NCBI GenBank assembly: GCA_029263415.1
Contig: JAJCXN010000054.1
Span: 124,001 to 188,000 of the forward strand
DNA: 64,000 nt
Reading direction: 5' to 3'
DNA from: Acidobacteriota bacterium
Lineage (GTDB): Bacteria > Acidobacteriota > Thermoanaerobaculia > Multivoradales > Multivoraceae
Positions within the stretch are counted from its first letter, which is position 1, and each line of letters opens with the position of its first letter. The translations under genes were made by a program, and so were the position numbers. The notes beneath the pieces are model-generated. The model searched no databases, had not been told where the DNA came from, and saw only the letters and a program-made list of their open reading frames with translations. This document shows, piece after piece, positions 45,985 to 56,346 of the stretch.

Positions 45985-46995
45985 CTAGCCCCAGAAGTCC
46001 AGTCGTGGCTTGATCCAACCGTCTTGTCCTAGATCGAGTGCCGGCTTACGGTCTTCGGCCAAAAGATAGGGGCCGTCGAGATCAACCAGATCGACGCCTT
46101 GAGCGAGGATCAAGGCTGGCGCCATGGCTAGCGATGTGCCGACCATGCAACCAACCATGATGTCGAGACCGAGAGCACTTGCTGCGGTCTTGGCTTCGAG
46201 CGCGTGGGTGAGGCCGCCGGTCTTGTCGAGTTTGAGGTTGACGATGTCGTAGCGCGCTGCGATTCGATCGAGGTCTGCTGTGGTGTGAAACGACTCGTCT
46301 GCGCACAGTGGGATCGCCGACTTGAAGGTTTCGAGGATGGCGTCTTGGTCAGCGGGCACAGGTTGTTCAACAAGTGATAGGGCAAACGGAACTAGAGCCT
46401 CAATGCGAAGCTCTACGACATCGGGCGACCAGCTCTCGTTGGCGTCGACCACCAGCTGGTGATCTGGGACGGCCGCTCGGACCGCTGCGACACGATCGAT
46501 GTCGGCGTTTCCAGGCTCTCCGCCGAGCTTCAGTTTGAGGCTTGAGAAGTTGGGCGCGACCCGCGTGGCTTCACTGGCCATTTCCTCGGGAGTCGCAAGA
46601 CTCAAGGTGCGGACCGTCCTAACCGGCCCAATCGGGCCTTCCCATGGGCTAGGGCTGCGAGAGGCGCGAGCCGCCTTGAAGTCGAGATCCCAAAGGGCTG
46701 CGTCGATTCCATTGCGTGCGGCTCCCGCGGGCAGCAGGTCGAGCAAGTCACTACGACTCGCGCCTGCTGCGACCTGGGCAGCGACCGATGCGATCTGGTC
46801 TTGGGTGCCGCCCATCGTTTCGCCGTAGTGGGCGTAGGGAACGCATTCACCGCGCCCGGTTTGCTTGAGGGCAGGGTCAAAGATAGCCACGGTCAGAACG
46901 TGAGCCACAGTGCGTGATCCGCGAGCTATCGTGAAACTACCTCGGATCGCGAAATCCTCGGGGCACGACGTGAGCGTTCGGGCGGCCTGTGTCAC
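45985..46995 (-). CDS. dgcA: Enolase-superfamily epimerase/racemase, DgcA / dipeptide epimerase type
   Basis: A 336-residue member of the muconate-lactonising subgroup. The catalytic Lys pair K154 and K156 in SLKLKLGG, metal ligands D184 in VVDANES, E210 in SLVEQPVP and D233 in CADESFH, and the second catalytic lysine K258 in NLKLDKTGG are all in place. It overlaps the DUF1611 gene by four bases (ATGA). In marine bacteria a DgcN/DgcA pair turns D-Glu to L-Glu through N-acetyl-D-Glu; the pair here fits that. Alternatively it is an L-Ala-D/L-Glu epimerase for recycled murein peptides. The sequence does not separate these two. Confidence 0.9.
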   Translation of the reverse strand: MTQAARTLTSCPEDFAIRGSFTIARGSRTVAHVLTVAIFDPALKQTGRGECVPYAHYGETMGGTQDQIASVAAQVAAGASRSDLLDLLPAGAARNGIDAALWDLDFKAARASRSPSPWEGPIGPVRTVRTLSLATPEEMASEATRVAPNFSSLKLKLGGEPGNADIDRVAAVRAAVPDHQLVVDANESWSPDVVELRIEALVPFALSLVEQPVPADQDAILETFKSAIPLCADESFHTTADLDRIAARYDIVNLKLDKTGGLTHALEAKTAASALGLDIMVGCMVGTSLAMAPALILAQGVDLVDLDGPYLLAEDRKPALDLGQDGWIKPRLDFWG

Positions 46996-48032
46996 AAGCT
47001 TTCGGTTTCCGTTGCTGGCAGGCGGTCGATGAGTTGGCCCAGGCCTGTGCGAGACGGGTCAGTCGCCGGCAAACCGTGCTGCGCACTGATGTCCTTGAGC
47101 AGCTGGTGCGCTGCCTTCTCATCCATATGCTGGGTGTTAATGCTGAAGCCGAGAACCTCTACAGCGGGATTGGTTCGTCGGGCGTGAAGGAGGTTCAGCT
47201 TGACCGTCTCCTCGAGGCTCGGCAGAACAACGTGAGGTAGGTGCCTCATGTGAGAGCGGGTAGGTTCGTGGCACACCACCAGGTAGTCGGGTTGCGCGCC
47301 ATGCAAGAGCCCGAGCGAGACTCCGGCGAATGCTGGATGGTGGAGTGACCCTTGGCCCTCAATGACGTGGATTCGACCAGGATCTGCGGGCGACAGCGCC
47401 TCCACCGAACCGGCGATGAAGTCCGCCACCATGGCGTCCACCGGGATGCCGTTACCTGCTATGAAGATGCCGGTTTGGCCAGTGGCCTTGAATTCGACGT
47501 CCTTGCCGCGCTCGGTCAGCTCGCGCTCGAGGGCGAGTGCTGTGTACATCTTGCCCGTACTGCAGTCGGTACCGACGGTGAGTAGCCGCGTGCCTGCGCG
47601 AGGCTGCCCGGTCGCGACCATCCAGGCGCCACCTTCGTTGAAGTGGTCTTGCCAGAGGGTCGGGTTACGCACGTCGATCAGGGCGACGCGTGCCTGCTCG
47701 GCGGCGGCGGTGAGCTCGGGCTGGTCGTTCAAGAACTGATGCATCCCCGAGACGATGTTGAGGCCGGCCTCGATCGCCTCCAGCAGCAGAGGGAGCCAGC
47801 TCACAGGCAGCATTCCGCCAGCGCTGACGGTGCCAATGACGAGCGTCCTAACGCCCAGCGCTCGCGCTGCACTGGGCGTGCATCTTTGAAGACCCACAGT
47901 CTGTTCGCATCCGTCGAGAGCGCATTCTGCGACGCACAGTTCGCTGCGCCACTCGACCATGCCGCGTGCGCTCTTGCAGTCGAGAGGCAGTTTGGCTTGA
48001 CCCAGGAATAGCAGGTACGGAGACTCGATCAT
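46992..48032 (-). CDS. dgcN: DUF1611 family protein, DgcN-like
   Basis: A 346-residue cytoplasmic protein of the DUF1611 family. A P-loop-like GTDCSTGKM lies at 154-162, followed by VEFKATGQTGIFIAGNGIPVD and VIEGQGSLHHPAFAGVSLG. One member, DgcN, was described as the N-acetyltransferase acting on D-Glu in marine bacteria. The overlap with the enolase-superfamily gene makes a common pathway very likely. Together with glutamate dehydrogenase at 1.1 kb, the product L-Glu could enter central metabolism. The start at 48032 is an ATG with weak ribosome site. Confidence 0.88.
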   Translation of the reverse strand: MIESPYLLFLGQAKLPLDCKSARGMVEWRSELCVAECALDGCEQTVGLQRCTPSAARALGVRTLVIGTVSAGGMLPVSWLPLLLEAIEAGLNIVSGMHQFLNDQPELTAAAEQARVALIDVRNPTLWQDHFNEGGAWMVATGQPRAGTRLLTVGTDCSTGKMYTALALERELTERGKDVEFKATGQTGIFIAGNGIPVDAMVADFIAGSVEALSPADPGRIHVIEGQGSLHHPAFAGVSLGLLHGAQPDYLVVCHEPTRSHMRHLPHVVLPSLEETVKLNLLHARRTNPAVEVLGFSINTQHMDEKAAHQLLKDISAQHGLPATDPSRTGLGQLIDRLPATETESL

Positions 48033-48062
48033 GGCGTTGAACTGCCTTGTGTTGGTTGAACT

Positions 48063-49295
48063 CTAGCAGTCGCCAGGGAGGCTATTGATCCACGCTTCGA
48101 GCAGGGCCACGCCTTGGTGATGGATTGTGCCGCGGCCCAGCTCTGGCATCGCGACATCAGGCTCCAGAGAGTTCATGCGAGCGGGCAAGATCGAGAGATC
48201 CGCACGGCCTGGAAAGATCGCGTAGAGCCGGTCCTGAGTGCCTCGACCTGCCGCGACCGGGGGCTTGCAAAGGCCAAGCTGGAAACCGCCAGTGGTCTCA
48301 CGGTCGAGCAGCAAGCCTGAGGTGTCGGCCGGGCCATTGGCGTTGTGACAGTGCGAACAGTTGACATCGAGGTAGGAGCGCGCCAGTTCGTTGAGTGCTT
48401 CTGAGTTAGCCGCTGCTGCCTCAAGCGTCGCAGCGTCGCCGGTCCAGAACGCGTTGGCCGGTGCCGACGTGCTGGCGGGTGCGCCATCGAGCAAGCCTGA
48501 ATCGGTCCAGTGCGCCAGCTGGTTCACGGATTCAGCCTCGCCCAGTGAGCTGGCGTGGTACGCGAAGTCACGATTCAAGTGGCGCGCCTTGGGGCCGATC
48601 GGTTCGATCGTTCCGCTGGTGTGATTGGTGGCGTGACAGCCCGCGCACTGGTTGGTGTCGGGGACCAGGTAAATGAACGGTTCCGCGGGCTGGTCAGGCT
48701 GTGTCGGATCGGCGAGCGCGAGACGCATTGGCTTGCCGATCATGGCGAAAGTGGCCTCGGTTTGCTCGTCGTTCCACACGTAGGGCAAGGCGATCCATCC
48801 AGTCTCTCGATGCACCAAGAGTCGAGTTTCGATGATGCGGTGCTTAGCAAGATCGATCGTGCTGGTCCCGGCCGGCGGGGCGGACGTCTTGAGCATCGCT
48901 CCGCTTGGATCGACCGGATAGAAGAAGGTCTTGGTGATGACCGTGCCCACCGGGAAATCGAATGTGTCAACGTTGTCGTACTGTGCCCTAGTGCCATCAG
49001 GCATCCAGACGGTACGCAGTTTGTGCGCGTGGTCCGAGAACAACGCGGTATTAAGGTCGAACGGGATCACTCCGGCGTTGGGCTCTAGTGTCTCTCCGTC
49101 CTGCACCAGCATCGCCCATTCGCTGAGTTGCTTGGGAACTCGGTCCGCATGAAAGGTCGGCTCAGGGGCTGCACATGCGGTCAGCGCGACGGCGAACACG
49201 AGGGGCATGGAGAGTGCGCGCGGCGCGCGGCGCATCGACAGCACTGCGCAGCCCGCGAACCCGGTGGTCCGCGGATGGATCGAGACCTTGCTCAT
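48063..49295 (-). CDS. Diheme c-type cytochrome lipoprotein (SO2930 / TIGR03806 type)
   Basis: A 410-residue exported cytochrome. An in-frame ATG about 20 codons in may be the true start; both precede a signal ending VALTAC, a good lipobox with C41. Two CxxCH haem sites are visible: CAGCH at 217-221 and CSHCH at 313-317. TGWIALPYVWNDEQTEA and the end of the chain match the SO2930 family as I recall it. It lies next to the beta-helix gene with a 12-bp gap; that pairing recurs in distant bacteria. The electron partners are unknown. Confidence 0.88.
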   Translation of the reverse strand: MSKVSIHPRTTGFAGCAVLSMRRAPRALSMPLVFAVALTACAAPEPTFHADRVPKQLSEWAMLVQDGETLEPNAGVIPFDLNTALFSDHAHKLRTVWMPDGTRAQYDNVDTFDFPVGTVITKTFFYPVDPSGAMLKTSAPPAGTSTIDLAKHRIIETRLLVHRETGWIALPYVWNDEQTEATFAMIGKPMRLALADPTQPDQPAEPFIYLVPDTNQCAGCHATNHTSGTIEPIGPKARHLNRDFAYHASSLGEAESVNQLAHWTDSGLLDGAPASTSAPANAFWTGDAATLEAAAANSEALNELARSYLDVNCSHCHNANGPADTSGLLLDRETTGGFQLGLCKPPVAAGRGTQDRLYAIFPGRADLSILPARMNSLEPDVAMPELGRGTIHHQGVALLEAWINSLPGDC

Positions 49296-49307
49296 CAGTG
49301 CTGAACC

Positions 49308-50558
49308 TTAAGTAGTGCCGAGTGTGGCGAGGTCCACTGGCTCCAGCTTGGCGTGGCTGCAGCGATAAGGATCGCTTGCCGTGGTCGGCGCCTTGAATCC
49401 ATTCGGCCCGTCGATGTTGAGTACCTGGGAGTCGCCGTTGTCTAAGCAAATGGCGAAGGCCGGCTGCATCGAACCATCAGCGGCCATCTTCTCGGGATTG
49501 GTGAAGCCATCCCAGATGACATCAGGGAAGGAGCCGCCGTCGCCGTAGACCCCGGCGCGCAGCGCTTCGAACTCTTCAGTGCCGGGTGCGTCGCCGCCGC
49601 CTTCGAAGCGGTTGCCGTAGATGTAGATGGTTTCAGGGAACGCGTCGTACTCTGCTGCCAGCTCGTACTTGCCCTCGTAGCCGGTTGAGTAGTAGCTGGC
49701 GAGCAGCACGTTTGCTGTGGCGTTGTCCTTGATGTCGTTGTCGAACACCTCAACGCGATCGTTCGAGTTGATCAATACGCCCGAACCAGCTGGTACCGCT
49801 GACACGGCCGTCCCTGGCGCGGCAAAGTTGGCGATGTTGTTGCTGTAGACCTGGTTGTTGTAGACCCGGGTGCTGTGCCCTTCCTTGGGGATGTTGGGCA
49901 TGTTGAAGACCAGGATGCCGCCAGTGTTGTTGGTGGCAACGTTCTCGTAAACGTCGGCACGCACACTGTTCTCGATCTCGATGCCGGCTACGTTGAATTC
50001 GACACGGTTGCCACGGACGATGATGTTGTCCGACTGACCAACATAGATGCCCGCGTCCGAAGCACCAATCGCGACGCAATCCTCCACCAGGAGATTGGTG
50101 GTTTGCACTGGATAGATCCCGTACGCGCCGTTGTCGACGTGCGGGCCGTTGGTCCACTCGGTGCGCACCCGTCGGACGACGATGTTGCGTCCCTCGTTAA
50201 TCTTCAGCGCGTCACCCCTGGTGTCGATGATCGCAAAGTCCTCGACGATGAGGTCGCTGCCGCTCATTAGAACGCCCTCAGCTCCCATTAGCTGGTCTTT
50301 GAAGTCGAGGATGGTGGCGTCGATGCCAGCGCCACGCACGGTGACGTTGTTCGCGTACAAGATCAATGGGCGATCGATGGCAAAGGTCCCTGCGGGCATC
50401 TCAATGACGTCGCCTGGTTCAGCGGAGAGGAACCGCTCGCGGATGTCGTCGGCGGTTTCAATAGGGGGCAAAGGAGCAGCGCTCTCGGCGCAGGCCAGCA
50501 GGCCCGCACCGGCGAGGAGCAGGCAGAGCAGGAGGAGTACGGTGTTCTTGATAGTCAT
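49308..50558 (-). CDS. Parallel beta-helix lipoprotein (TIGR03805 type)
   Basis: A 416-residue exported protein. The ATG at 50558 has AAGGA nine bases upstream and begins MTIKNTVLLLLCLLLAGAGL with lipobox LLAC. The mature part is a right-handed beta-helix: repeated NNVTVRGAGIDATILDF, NIIVRGNRVEFNVAGIEI, NVATNNTGGILVFNMPN and VEVFDNDIKDNATANVLLA. The family resembles polysaccharide lyases or epimerases but lacks an assigned activity. It belongs with the diheme cytochrome downstream. A divergent glycosidase gene starts 140 bp away. Confidence 0.88.
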   Translation of the reverse strand: MTIKNTVLLLLCLLLAGAGLLACAESAAPLPPIETADDIRERFLSAEPGDVIEMPAGTFAIDRPLILYANNVTVRGAGIDATILDFKDQLMGAEGVLMSGSDLIVEDFAIIDTRGDALKINEGRNIVVRRVRTEWTNGPHVDNGAYGIYPVQTTNLLVEDCVAIGASDAGIYVGQSDNIIVRGNRVEFNVAGIEIENSVRADVYENVATNNTGGILVFNMPNIPKEGHSTRVYNNQVYSNNIANFAAPGTAVSAVPAGSGVLINSNDRVEVFDNDIKDNATANVLLASYYSTGYEGKYELAAEYDAFPETIYIYGNRFEGGGDAPGTEEFEALRAGVYGDGGSFPDVIWDGFTNPEKMAADGSMQPAFAICLDNGDSQVLNIDGPNGFKAPTTASDPYRCSHAKLEPVDLATLGTT

Positions 50559-50698
50559 TGCGGGAGTCCTTGGCAAAAGGATGATGTGAGCGATCGGTAC
50601 ACGCTGTTGCGGCGGGAGAGGCAGTACAGTAACAGTGTTGGTGGATGGCGTGCCCGCGCGTGAAGGGCCGGCCATCGAGTTGGCATAAGGAGAGGATC

Positions 50699-51835
50699 GT
50701 GCGACAGCTGTTGACGCTCTGCGTGACGGGGATTGGAATGTTGGCTGCGCCTCTGCTCGCTGTGCCTGGGCTGGCTGCGTCTGGACTAGCTGGCCCTGGA
50801 CTAGCTGCCCCTGTACTAGCTGCGGGTGTGGTCCCTGGGCTTGGCGCGACCGCGACCGCGACTGGGGTCCCAGGCACCGTTGCTAAGGCGGCCGAGCTGC
50901 CGGTCCGGGGCGTCACCGTTTCGACCCATCGCGGGGGACGCGAGTGGGGTGACCGAGAGATCATGACGGCAACTTACAAAGAGCTGGTCTCGGTTGGCGC
51001 CAACTGGGTCGCCATTCATCCGTATGCGCGGATTGCCTCTAACGGAGAAGTGTCAGTGCGATCGGAAGATATGGCTTGGCTTTCCGAGCCAATCAAGGCG
51101 GCGCACGCCCTGGGACTGCAGATTCTAATTAAGCCTCACTTGGCATACTGGGGGTCTCCGTTCTCATGGCGCGGCGAGATCACTTTTGATGAACCCGCTG
51201 AATGGGAACGCTTCTTCGAGAGCTACACACAGTGGATCGTTGGCGTCGCCGAAGCCACGGTCGGGGCCGATGCCTTCGCGGTCGGCACCGAGCTTGACAA
51301 GACGCTTTCCCATGAGGCCGAGTGGCGCCAGATCATTTCTCGCATAGAGACGGTGAACGGGGCCGCGCTCACCTTTGCCTCGAACTGGACCGACTACTGG
51401 CGGGTGCCGTTCTGGGACGCCTTGGACGCGATCGGCATCCAGGCCTACTTTCCGCTCAGCCAGGACGAGCGGCCGTCGGAAGCAACTCTCCGCGCCGCGT
51501 GGGTCTCAAGGATGAACGAGTTGCGCAAGTTCTCGAGCGACTGGCAGAAGCCGATCGTGTTCACCGAGCTCGGTTATAGCCGGACCTGGATTGCTGCGCG
51601 CGAACCGTGGTTGGCGCGCACCGAAGAGCAAGAGTCCGAGTCCCTGCAGCGGTTATGTTTGCGACTCGCGTTGGAAGCGATCGAGCAAGAGCCTGCTGTA
51701 GTCGGCTCGTTCTTGTGGAAGTGGTTCCCAGAACCGCGACCAGTGGGGCGCGACTTTCAGATGGCCGCACCTGGAGTCCGAGAAGAACTCAGGAGTGTTT
51801 GGCGATCGAGCTTGGATGGAGCTCTTGAGGATTGA
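50699..51835 (+). CDS. Exported TIM-barrel glycosidase-like protein (GH113-like)
   Basis: A 378-residue secreted protein. GTG at 50699 follows AAGGAGAGG. Signal peptide of hydrophobic residues LLTLCVTGIGMLAAPLL, then an Ala/Gly/Pro/Leu linker made of 15-bp repeats. The barrel begins near 70 with RGVTVSTH. AVGTELDKTL with E198 and PIVFTELGYS with E290 are the acid/base and nucleophile expected of clan GH-A enzymes; AIHPYARI and QAYFPLSQDE also fit GH113 mannanase relatives. Substrate unknown. It overlaps the glycerate kinase gene by four bases, first gene of a four-gene run. Confidence 0.82.
   Translation: MRQLLTLCVTGIGMLAAPLLAVPGLAASGLAGPGLAAPVLAAGVVPGLGATATATGVPGTVAKAAELPVRGVTVSTHRGGREWGDREIMTATYKELVSVGANWVAIHPYARIASNGEVSVRSEDMAWLSEPIKAAHALGLQILIKPHLAYWGSPFSWRGEITFDEPAEWERFFESYTQWIVGVAEATVGADAFAVGTELDKTLSHEAEWRQIISRIETVNGAALTFASNWTDYWRVPFWDALDAIGIQAYFPLSQDERPSEATLRAAWVSRMNELRKFSSDWQKPIVFTELGYSRTWIAAREPWLARTEEQESESLQRLCLRLALEAIEQEPAVVGSFLWKWFPEPRPVGRDFQMAAPGVREELRSVWRSSLDGALED
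50766..50825 (+). repeat. 15-bp tandem repeat, 4 copies, after the glycosidase signal peptide
   Basis: CTGGGCTGGCTGCGT at 50766-50780, CTGGACTAGCTGGCC at 50781-50795, CTGGACTAGCTGCCC at 50796-50810 and CTGTACTAGCTGCGG at 50811-50825. A more diverged unit precedes it at 50751-50765. They encode GLA-rich pentapeptides. Confidence 0.92.
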
Positions 51836-53289
51836 GCAGGGCTGAGTCCGCCGGTCGAGGCGCTGTTCAAGACCCGAGTCGGGACCCGCGTCAAGAGACT
51901 GATCGTGCCTCAGGGTTTGATTCGGCGTGCTCGATCGTTGATCGCCTGCTGCGGCATGGCCTTGCCGCAGCAGAACCGCGCCTGTGCCTAAGTAGAGCCT
52001 TCGCAGAGCTAGATATCGCTGGCCGTTTGGGCGGTGCGGCGCGCGTTGATGTGATGGCGCTAGGGAAGGCGGCGCCCGCACTGTTCGCTGCTGCGGAAGA
52101 GTGCTTGAAGCAGGCGGGCGTCGAAGTGGGGTCGGGCTTGGTGGTGGGGCCGGAAGGGCATCTGCCGAGCTCGAGCGTTGGTGCGACGGTAGAGTTCTTC
52201 GAGGCCGAACATCCCCTTCCGGGTGCCAAGGGGAAAGCGGCGGCGCACGCAGTGCTCGAGTTTGTTGGTCAAAAGGCAGAGAGAAGCGCCGAAGACACCC
52301 TGTTGGTCCTCCTGTCAGGAGGGGCGTCAGCGATGCTTCCCGCCCCCTTGCCCGGCACCACCCTGGAAGATGAGCGCGACCTGACCGATCGGATGTTGCG
52401 CGCAGGTGCAGATATCCGAGCACTCAACACACTGCGCAAGCGCTTGTCGCAAATCAAGGGAGGACGATTGGCGCAGGCGAGTCGGTACCCTCGGACGCTA
52501 GTCCTGGTTCTATCCGATGTGGTTGGTGACCATCTGCCGACGATTGCCTCAGGACCGCTAGTGGCGGATACAGCGTGCAACGACGACGTGATCGCGATCA
52601 CACACCGCTACTTTGGCGCTGGTGCGGAGACTGTGTTGGAACTATTGGATCGCCTACCGCGCCTGCCCGCGACTGACGATCGCTGCTTTGACAATGTCGA
52701 ACACTTGGTCATTGGCGGGGGTACTCAGAGTCTGGAGGCGATGCTGGATTCGGCATCGTCGATGGGCCCGGCGGAGGCGGAGCAGGACGAGGAGTCACAG
52801 GCTCTGGTCCGGGTCGTGAGTCTGGGCGCCCGCGTGGAGGGAGAGGCGCGAGATGTGGCGATCAGGCTCGTTGAGCGGACACTTCGGGAACTCTCGACAT
52901 TGCAGCCGGGAGGTTCTCTAGTCTTGCTGGGCGCCGGGGAAACCACGGTGACTGTGCGGGGCTCAGGGAGTGGTGGTCGCAATCAGGAATTGGCCTTGGC
53001 TTTTGGGCTGGAGTGGCATCGACATGGCCATTGCCGCGCGGTTGCAGATTTCGCGTTCGGGGCGTTGGGTACGGACGGCCGTGACGGGCCGACCGATGCT
53101 GCCGGAGCCCTGTTGGATCAATCGACCATCTCGAGGCTCGAGGCGTTGGGAATCGACGCTAAGTTGGAACTCGACCGCAACAACAGCAACGGAGCTTTGG
53201 GCTCTGTTGACGCGCTCATCACTACCGGTCCATCGGGCACCAACGTTGGCGACATCTTTGCTTTGGTGTTGTTAACCTCCCGGCCATGA
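51832..53289 (+). CDS. Glycerate 2-kinase (MOFRL family)
   Basis: A 485-residue type II glycerate kinase making 2-phosphoglycerate from D-glycerate. It starts with TTG overlapping the upstream stop (TTGA), since no later ATG or GTG is in frame before the conserved part. LVLLSGGASAMLPAPL, LNTLRKRLSQIKGGRLA, LVLVLSDVVGDHLPTIASGP are the DUF4147 signatures; the C-terminal MOFRL domain has ALGTDGRDGPTDAAGALLD. Its product feeds the enolase reaction, whose gene is 1.7 kb downstream. The stop overlaps the asd start by four bases. Confidence 0.92.
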   Translation: MSRAESAGRGAVQDPSRDPRQETDRASGFDSACSIVDRLLRHGLAAAEPRLCLSRAFAELDIAGRLGGAARVDVMALGKAAPALFAAAEECLKQAGVEVGSGLVVGPEGHLPSSSVGATVEFFEAEHPLPGAKGKAAAHAVLEFVGQKAERSAEDTLLVLLSGGASAMLPAPLPGTTLEDERDLTDRMLRAGADIRALNTLRKRLSQIKGGRLAQASRYPRTLVLVLSDVVGDHLPTIASGPLVADTACNDDVIAITHRYFGAGAETVLELLDRLPRLPATDDRCFDNVEHLVIGGGTQSLEAMLDSASSMGPAEAEQDEESQALVRVVSLGARVEGEARDVAIRLVERTLRELSTLQPGGSLVLLGAGETTVTVRGSGSGGRNQELALAFGLEWHRHGHCRAVADFAFGALGTDGRDGPTDAAGALLDQSTISRLEALGIDAKLELDRNNSNGALGSVDALITTGPSGTNVGDIFALVLLTSRP

Positions 53290-54458
53290 TGACCGCCGCT
53301 AGTGAACCCAAAGAAAACATGAGCCAAAAGAAGACGTTGAAGACCGCCATGGTTGGCTGGCGCGGCATGGTGGGTTCGGTACTGATGCAGCGCATGGAAG
53401 AAGAAGGCGATTTCTCTTCAATCGAAGCGGACTTCTTTTCGACCAGCCAGGCCGGCGCTCCACCGCCGATGGGCGACCGACCGATCCTCGATGCTTCAAA
53501 CCTCAAGCGTCTGGCCGAGTACCAAGTCATTCTCACTTGTCAGGGCGGTTCCTATACCGAAGCGACCTACCAGCCCCTGCGCGACGCCGGCTGGAACGGC
53601 ATTTGGATCGACGCGGCTTCGACCCTGCGCATGCAGGATGACTGCGTCATTGTGCTCGATCCGGTGAACCGTGCAGCCATCCATCGAGCTCTTTCGAGTG
53701 GCGTGCGGACCTTCGCCGGCGGTAACTGCACGGTCAGTCTGTTGCTGATGGCAATCCTTCCGCTGATCGAACGAGGATGGGTCGAGTGGGTCAATTCAAT
53801 GACGTATCAGGCGGTGTCGGGCGCCGGAGCTCAGGCCGTTCTCGAAATGATCGAACAGACGCGCCATCAGGTGAGGAGCCTCGACGCCGCGCCGGAGCAC
53901 GCGACGGTGATGCAGCTTGCCGAGGTTGCCAACCTGTCGCTGACCACGCCTGGGTTAGCGGAAGTCCAAGGCGCTCCTATTGCTTCCAGCTTGCTGCCTT
54001 GGATCGATAGCGAGACCGGGGATGGTCGCAGTCGGGAGGAGTGGAAGGGCGTGGTGGAGTCCAACAAGATCCTGGAGCGTGGCGGGGCGAATCAACCCGA
54101 AATGATTCCGATGGATGGTCTTTGCGTGCGGGTCCCGACGTTTCGTTGTCACTCTCAGGCCGTGACCATCAAACTCACCGAGGCCCTGCCGATCGAGCAG
54201 CTCAATAGAGCGCTACTGGGCGGCCACCGATGGCTGGAATTCGTTGCCAATGCAAAGCAAACGTCGATCGAACGGCTGACTCCGCTTGCTGTTTCTGGGT
54301 CTTTGACTGTCGCCGTCGGCCGAGTGCGTAAACTTCAGCAAGCTGATGACATGGTGACTCTGTTCACGGTTGGCGATCAACTTCTGTGGGGAGCGGCCGA
54401 GCCTCTGCGGCGGATGCTGAGAATCGCGGTTGAACGTTCCGATGAGCTGGAGCTGTAG
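53286..54458 (+). CDS. asd: Aspartate-semialdehyde dehydrogenase
   Basis: A 390-residue enzyme of the E. coli type that reduces aspartyl phosphate to the semialdehyde, precursor of lysine, diaminopimelate, methionine and threonine. Nucleotide loop GWRGMVG at 24-30; catalytic C148 in AGGNCTVS; TYQAVSGAGAQ and VRVPTFRCHSQAVTI near the end. Two starts are possible: ATG 53286 overlapping the kinase stop, or ATG 53319 (MSQKKTLKTAMVGWRG), which matches family starts better. It is oddly placed between glycerate kinase and a GFA gene. Confidence 0.93.
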   Translation: MMTAASEPKENMSQKKTLKTAMVGWRGMVGSVLMQRMEEEGDFSSIEADFFSTSQAGAPPPMGDRPILDASNLKRLAEYQVILTCQGGSYTEATYQPLRDAGWNGIWIDAASTLRMQDDCVIVLDPVNRAAIHRALSSGVRTFAGGNCTVSLLLMAILPLIERGWVEWVNSMTYQAVSGAGAQAVLEMIEQTRHQVRSLDAAPEHATVMQLAEVANLSLTTPGLAEVQGAPIASSLLPWIDSETGDGRSREEWKGVVESNKILERGGANQPEMIPMDGLCVRVPTFRCHSQAVTIKLTEALPIEQLNRALLGGHRWLEFVANAKQTSIERLTPLAVSGSLTVAVGRVRKLQQADDMVTLFTVGDQLLWGAAEPLRRMLRIAVERSDELEL

Positions 54459-54460
54459 GA

Positions 54461-54886
54461 ATGGTTGAAGAAGATGTGCTGGAGACCCACCAGGGCGGGT
54501 GTCATTGCGGTTTGATCCGATTTGAAGTCGATGCGCCTTCCACTGTGGTCGTGGACGAGTGCAACTGCTCTATTTGCAGAGCCGTTGGCTTCGTTCACCT
54601 GATCGTGCCGGCAGACCGGTTTCGTTTGCTCGAAGGTTCCGAGCAGCTGACCGAGTACAGGTTCGGTACTGAAACTGCGAAACATCTGTTTTGCAAGCGC
54701 TGCGGCGTTAAGTCTTTCTATGTTCCGCGCTCTCACCCCGATGGCATTAGCGTCAATTTTCGGTGTCTCGATCAGGACCGGTTCCTGGACGCCGAGGTGA
54801 AACCCTTTGATGGCGCGAATTGGGAGCAGAACGTTGCCGAACTTCGGGATCGCGATGCGAACGGCGGCGCGGAGAGCCAAGACTAG
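54461..54886 (+). CDS. GFA family (CENP-V/GFA) zinc protein
   Basis: A 141-residue protein of the glutathione-dependent formaldehyde-activating fold. Zinc ligands appear as GGCHCG (C14, C16), CNCSICR (C34 is in DECNC, C36, C39) and LFCKRCGVKSF (two Cys). It follows asd by two bases, so it is the last gene of this co-transcribed run. The family name is historical and most members are not shown to act on formaldehyde. Confidence 0.9.
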   Translation: MVEEDVLETHQGGCHCGLIRFEVDAPSTVVVDECNCSICRAVGFVHLIVPADRFRLLEGSEQLTEYRFGTETAKHLFCKRCGVKSFYVPRSHPDGISVNFRCLDQDRFLDAEVKPFDGANWEQNVAELRDRDANGGAESQD

Positions 54887-54889
54887 GGG

Positions 54890-54915
54890 GGCGCAACTTG
54901 GCGTGACGTTGCGCC
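54890..54915. terminator. 8-bp hairpin between convergent GFA and enolase genes
   Basis: GGCGCAAC at 54890-54897 pairs exactly with GTTGCGCC at 54908-54915 around a 10-nt loop. Position between two convergent stops suggests a shared terminator, though no T tract follows on either strand. Confidence 0.6.
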
Positions 54916-54978
54916 GCTGGATCGAGCATTCCGCGGTGTGTGCTTGAGCGGTACTGATTATTGGCTCGGCGATTGAGA

Positions 54979-56346
<1,368 letters not shown>

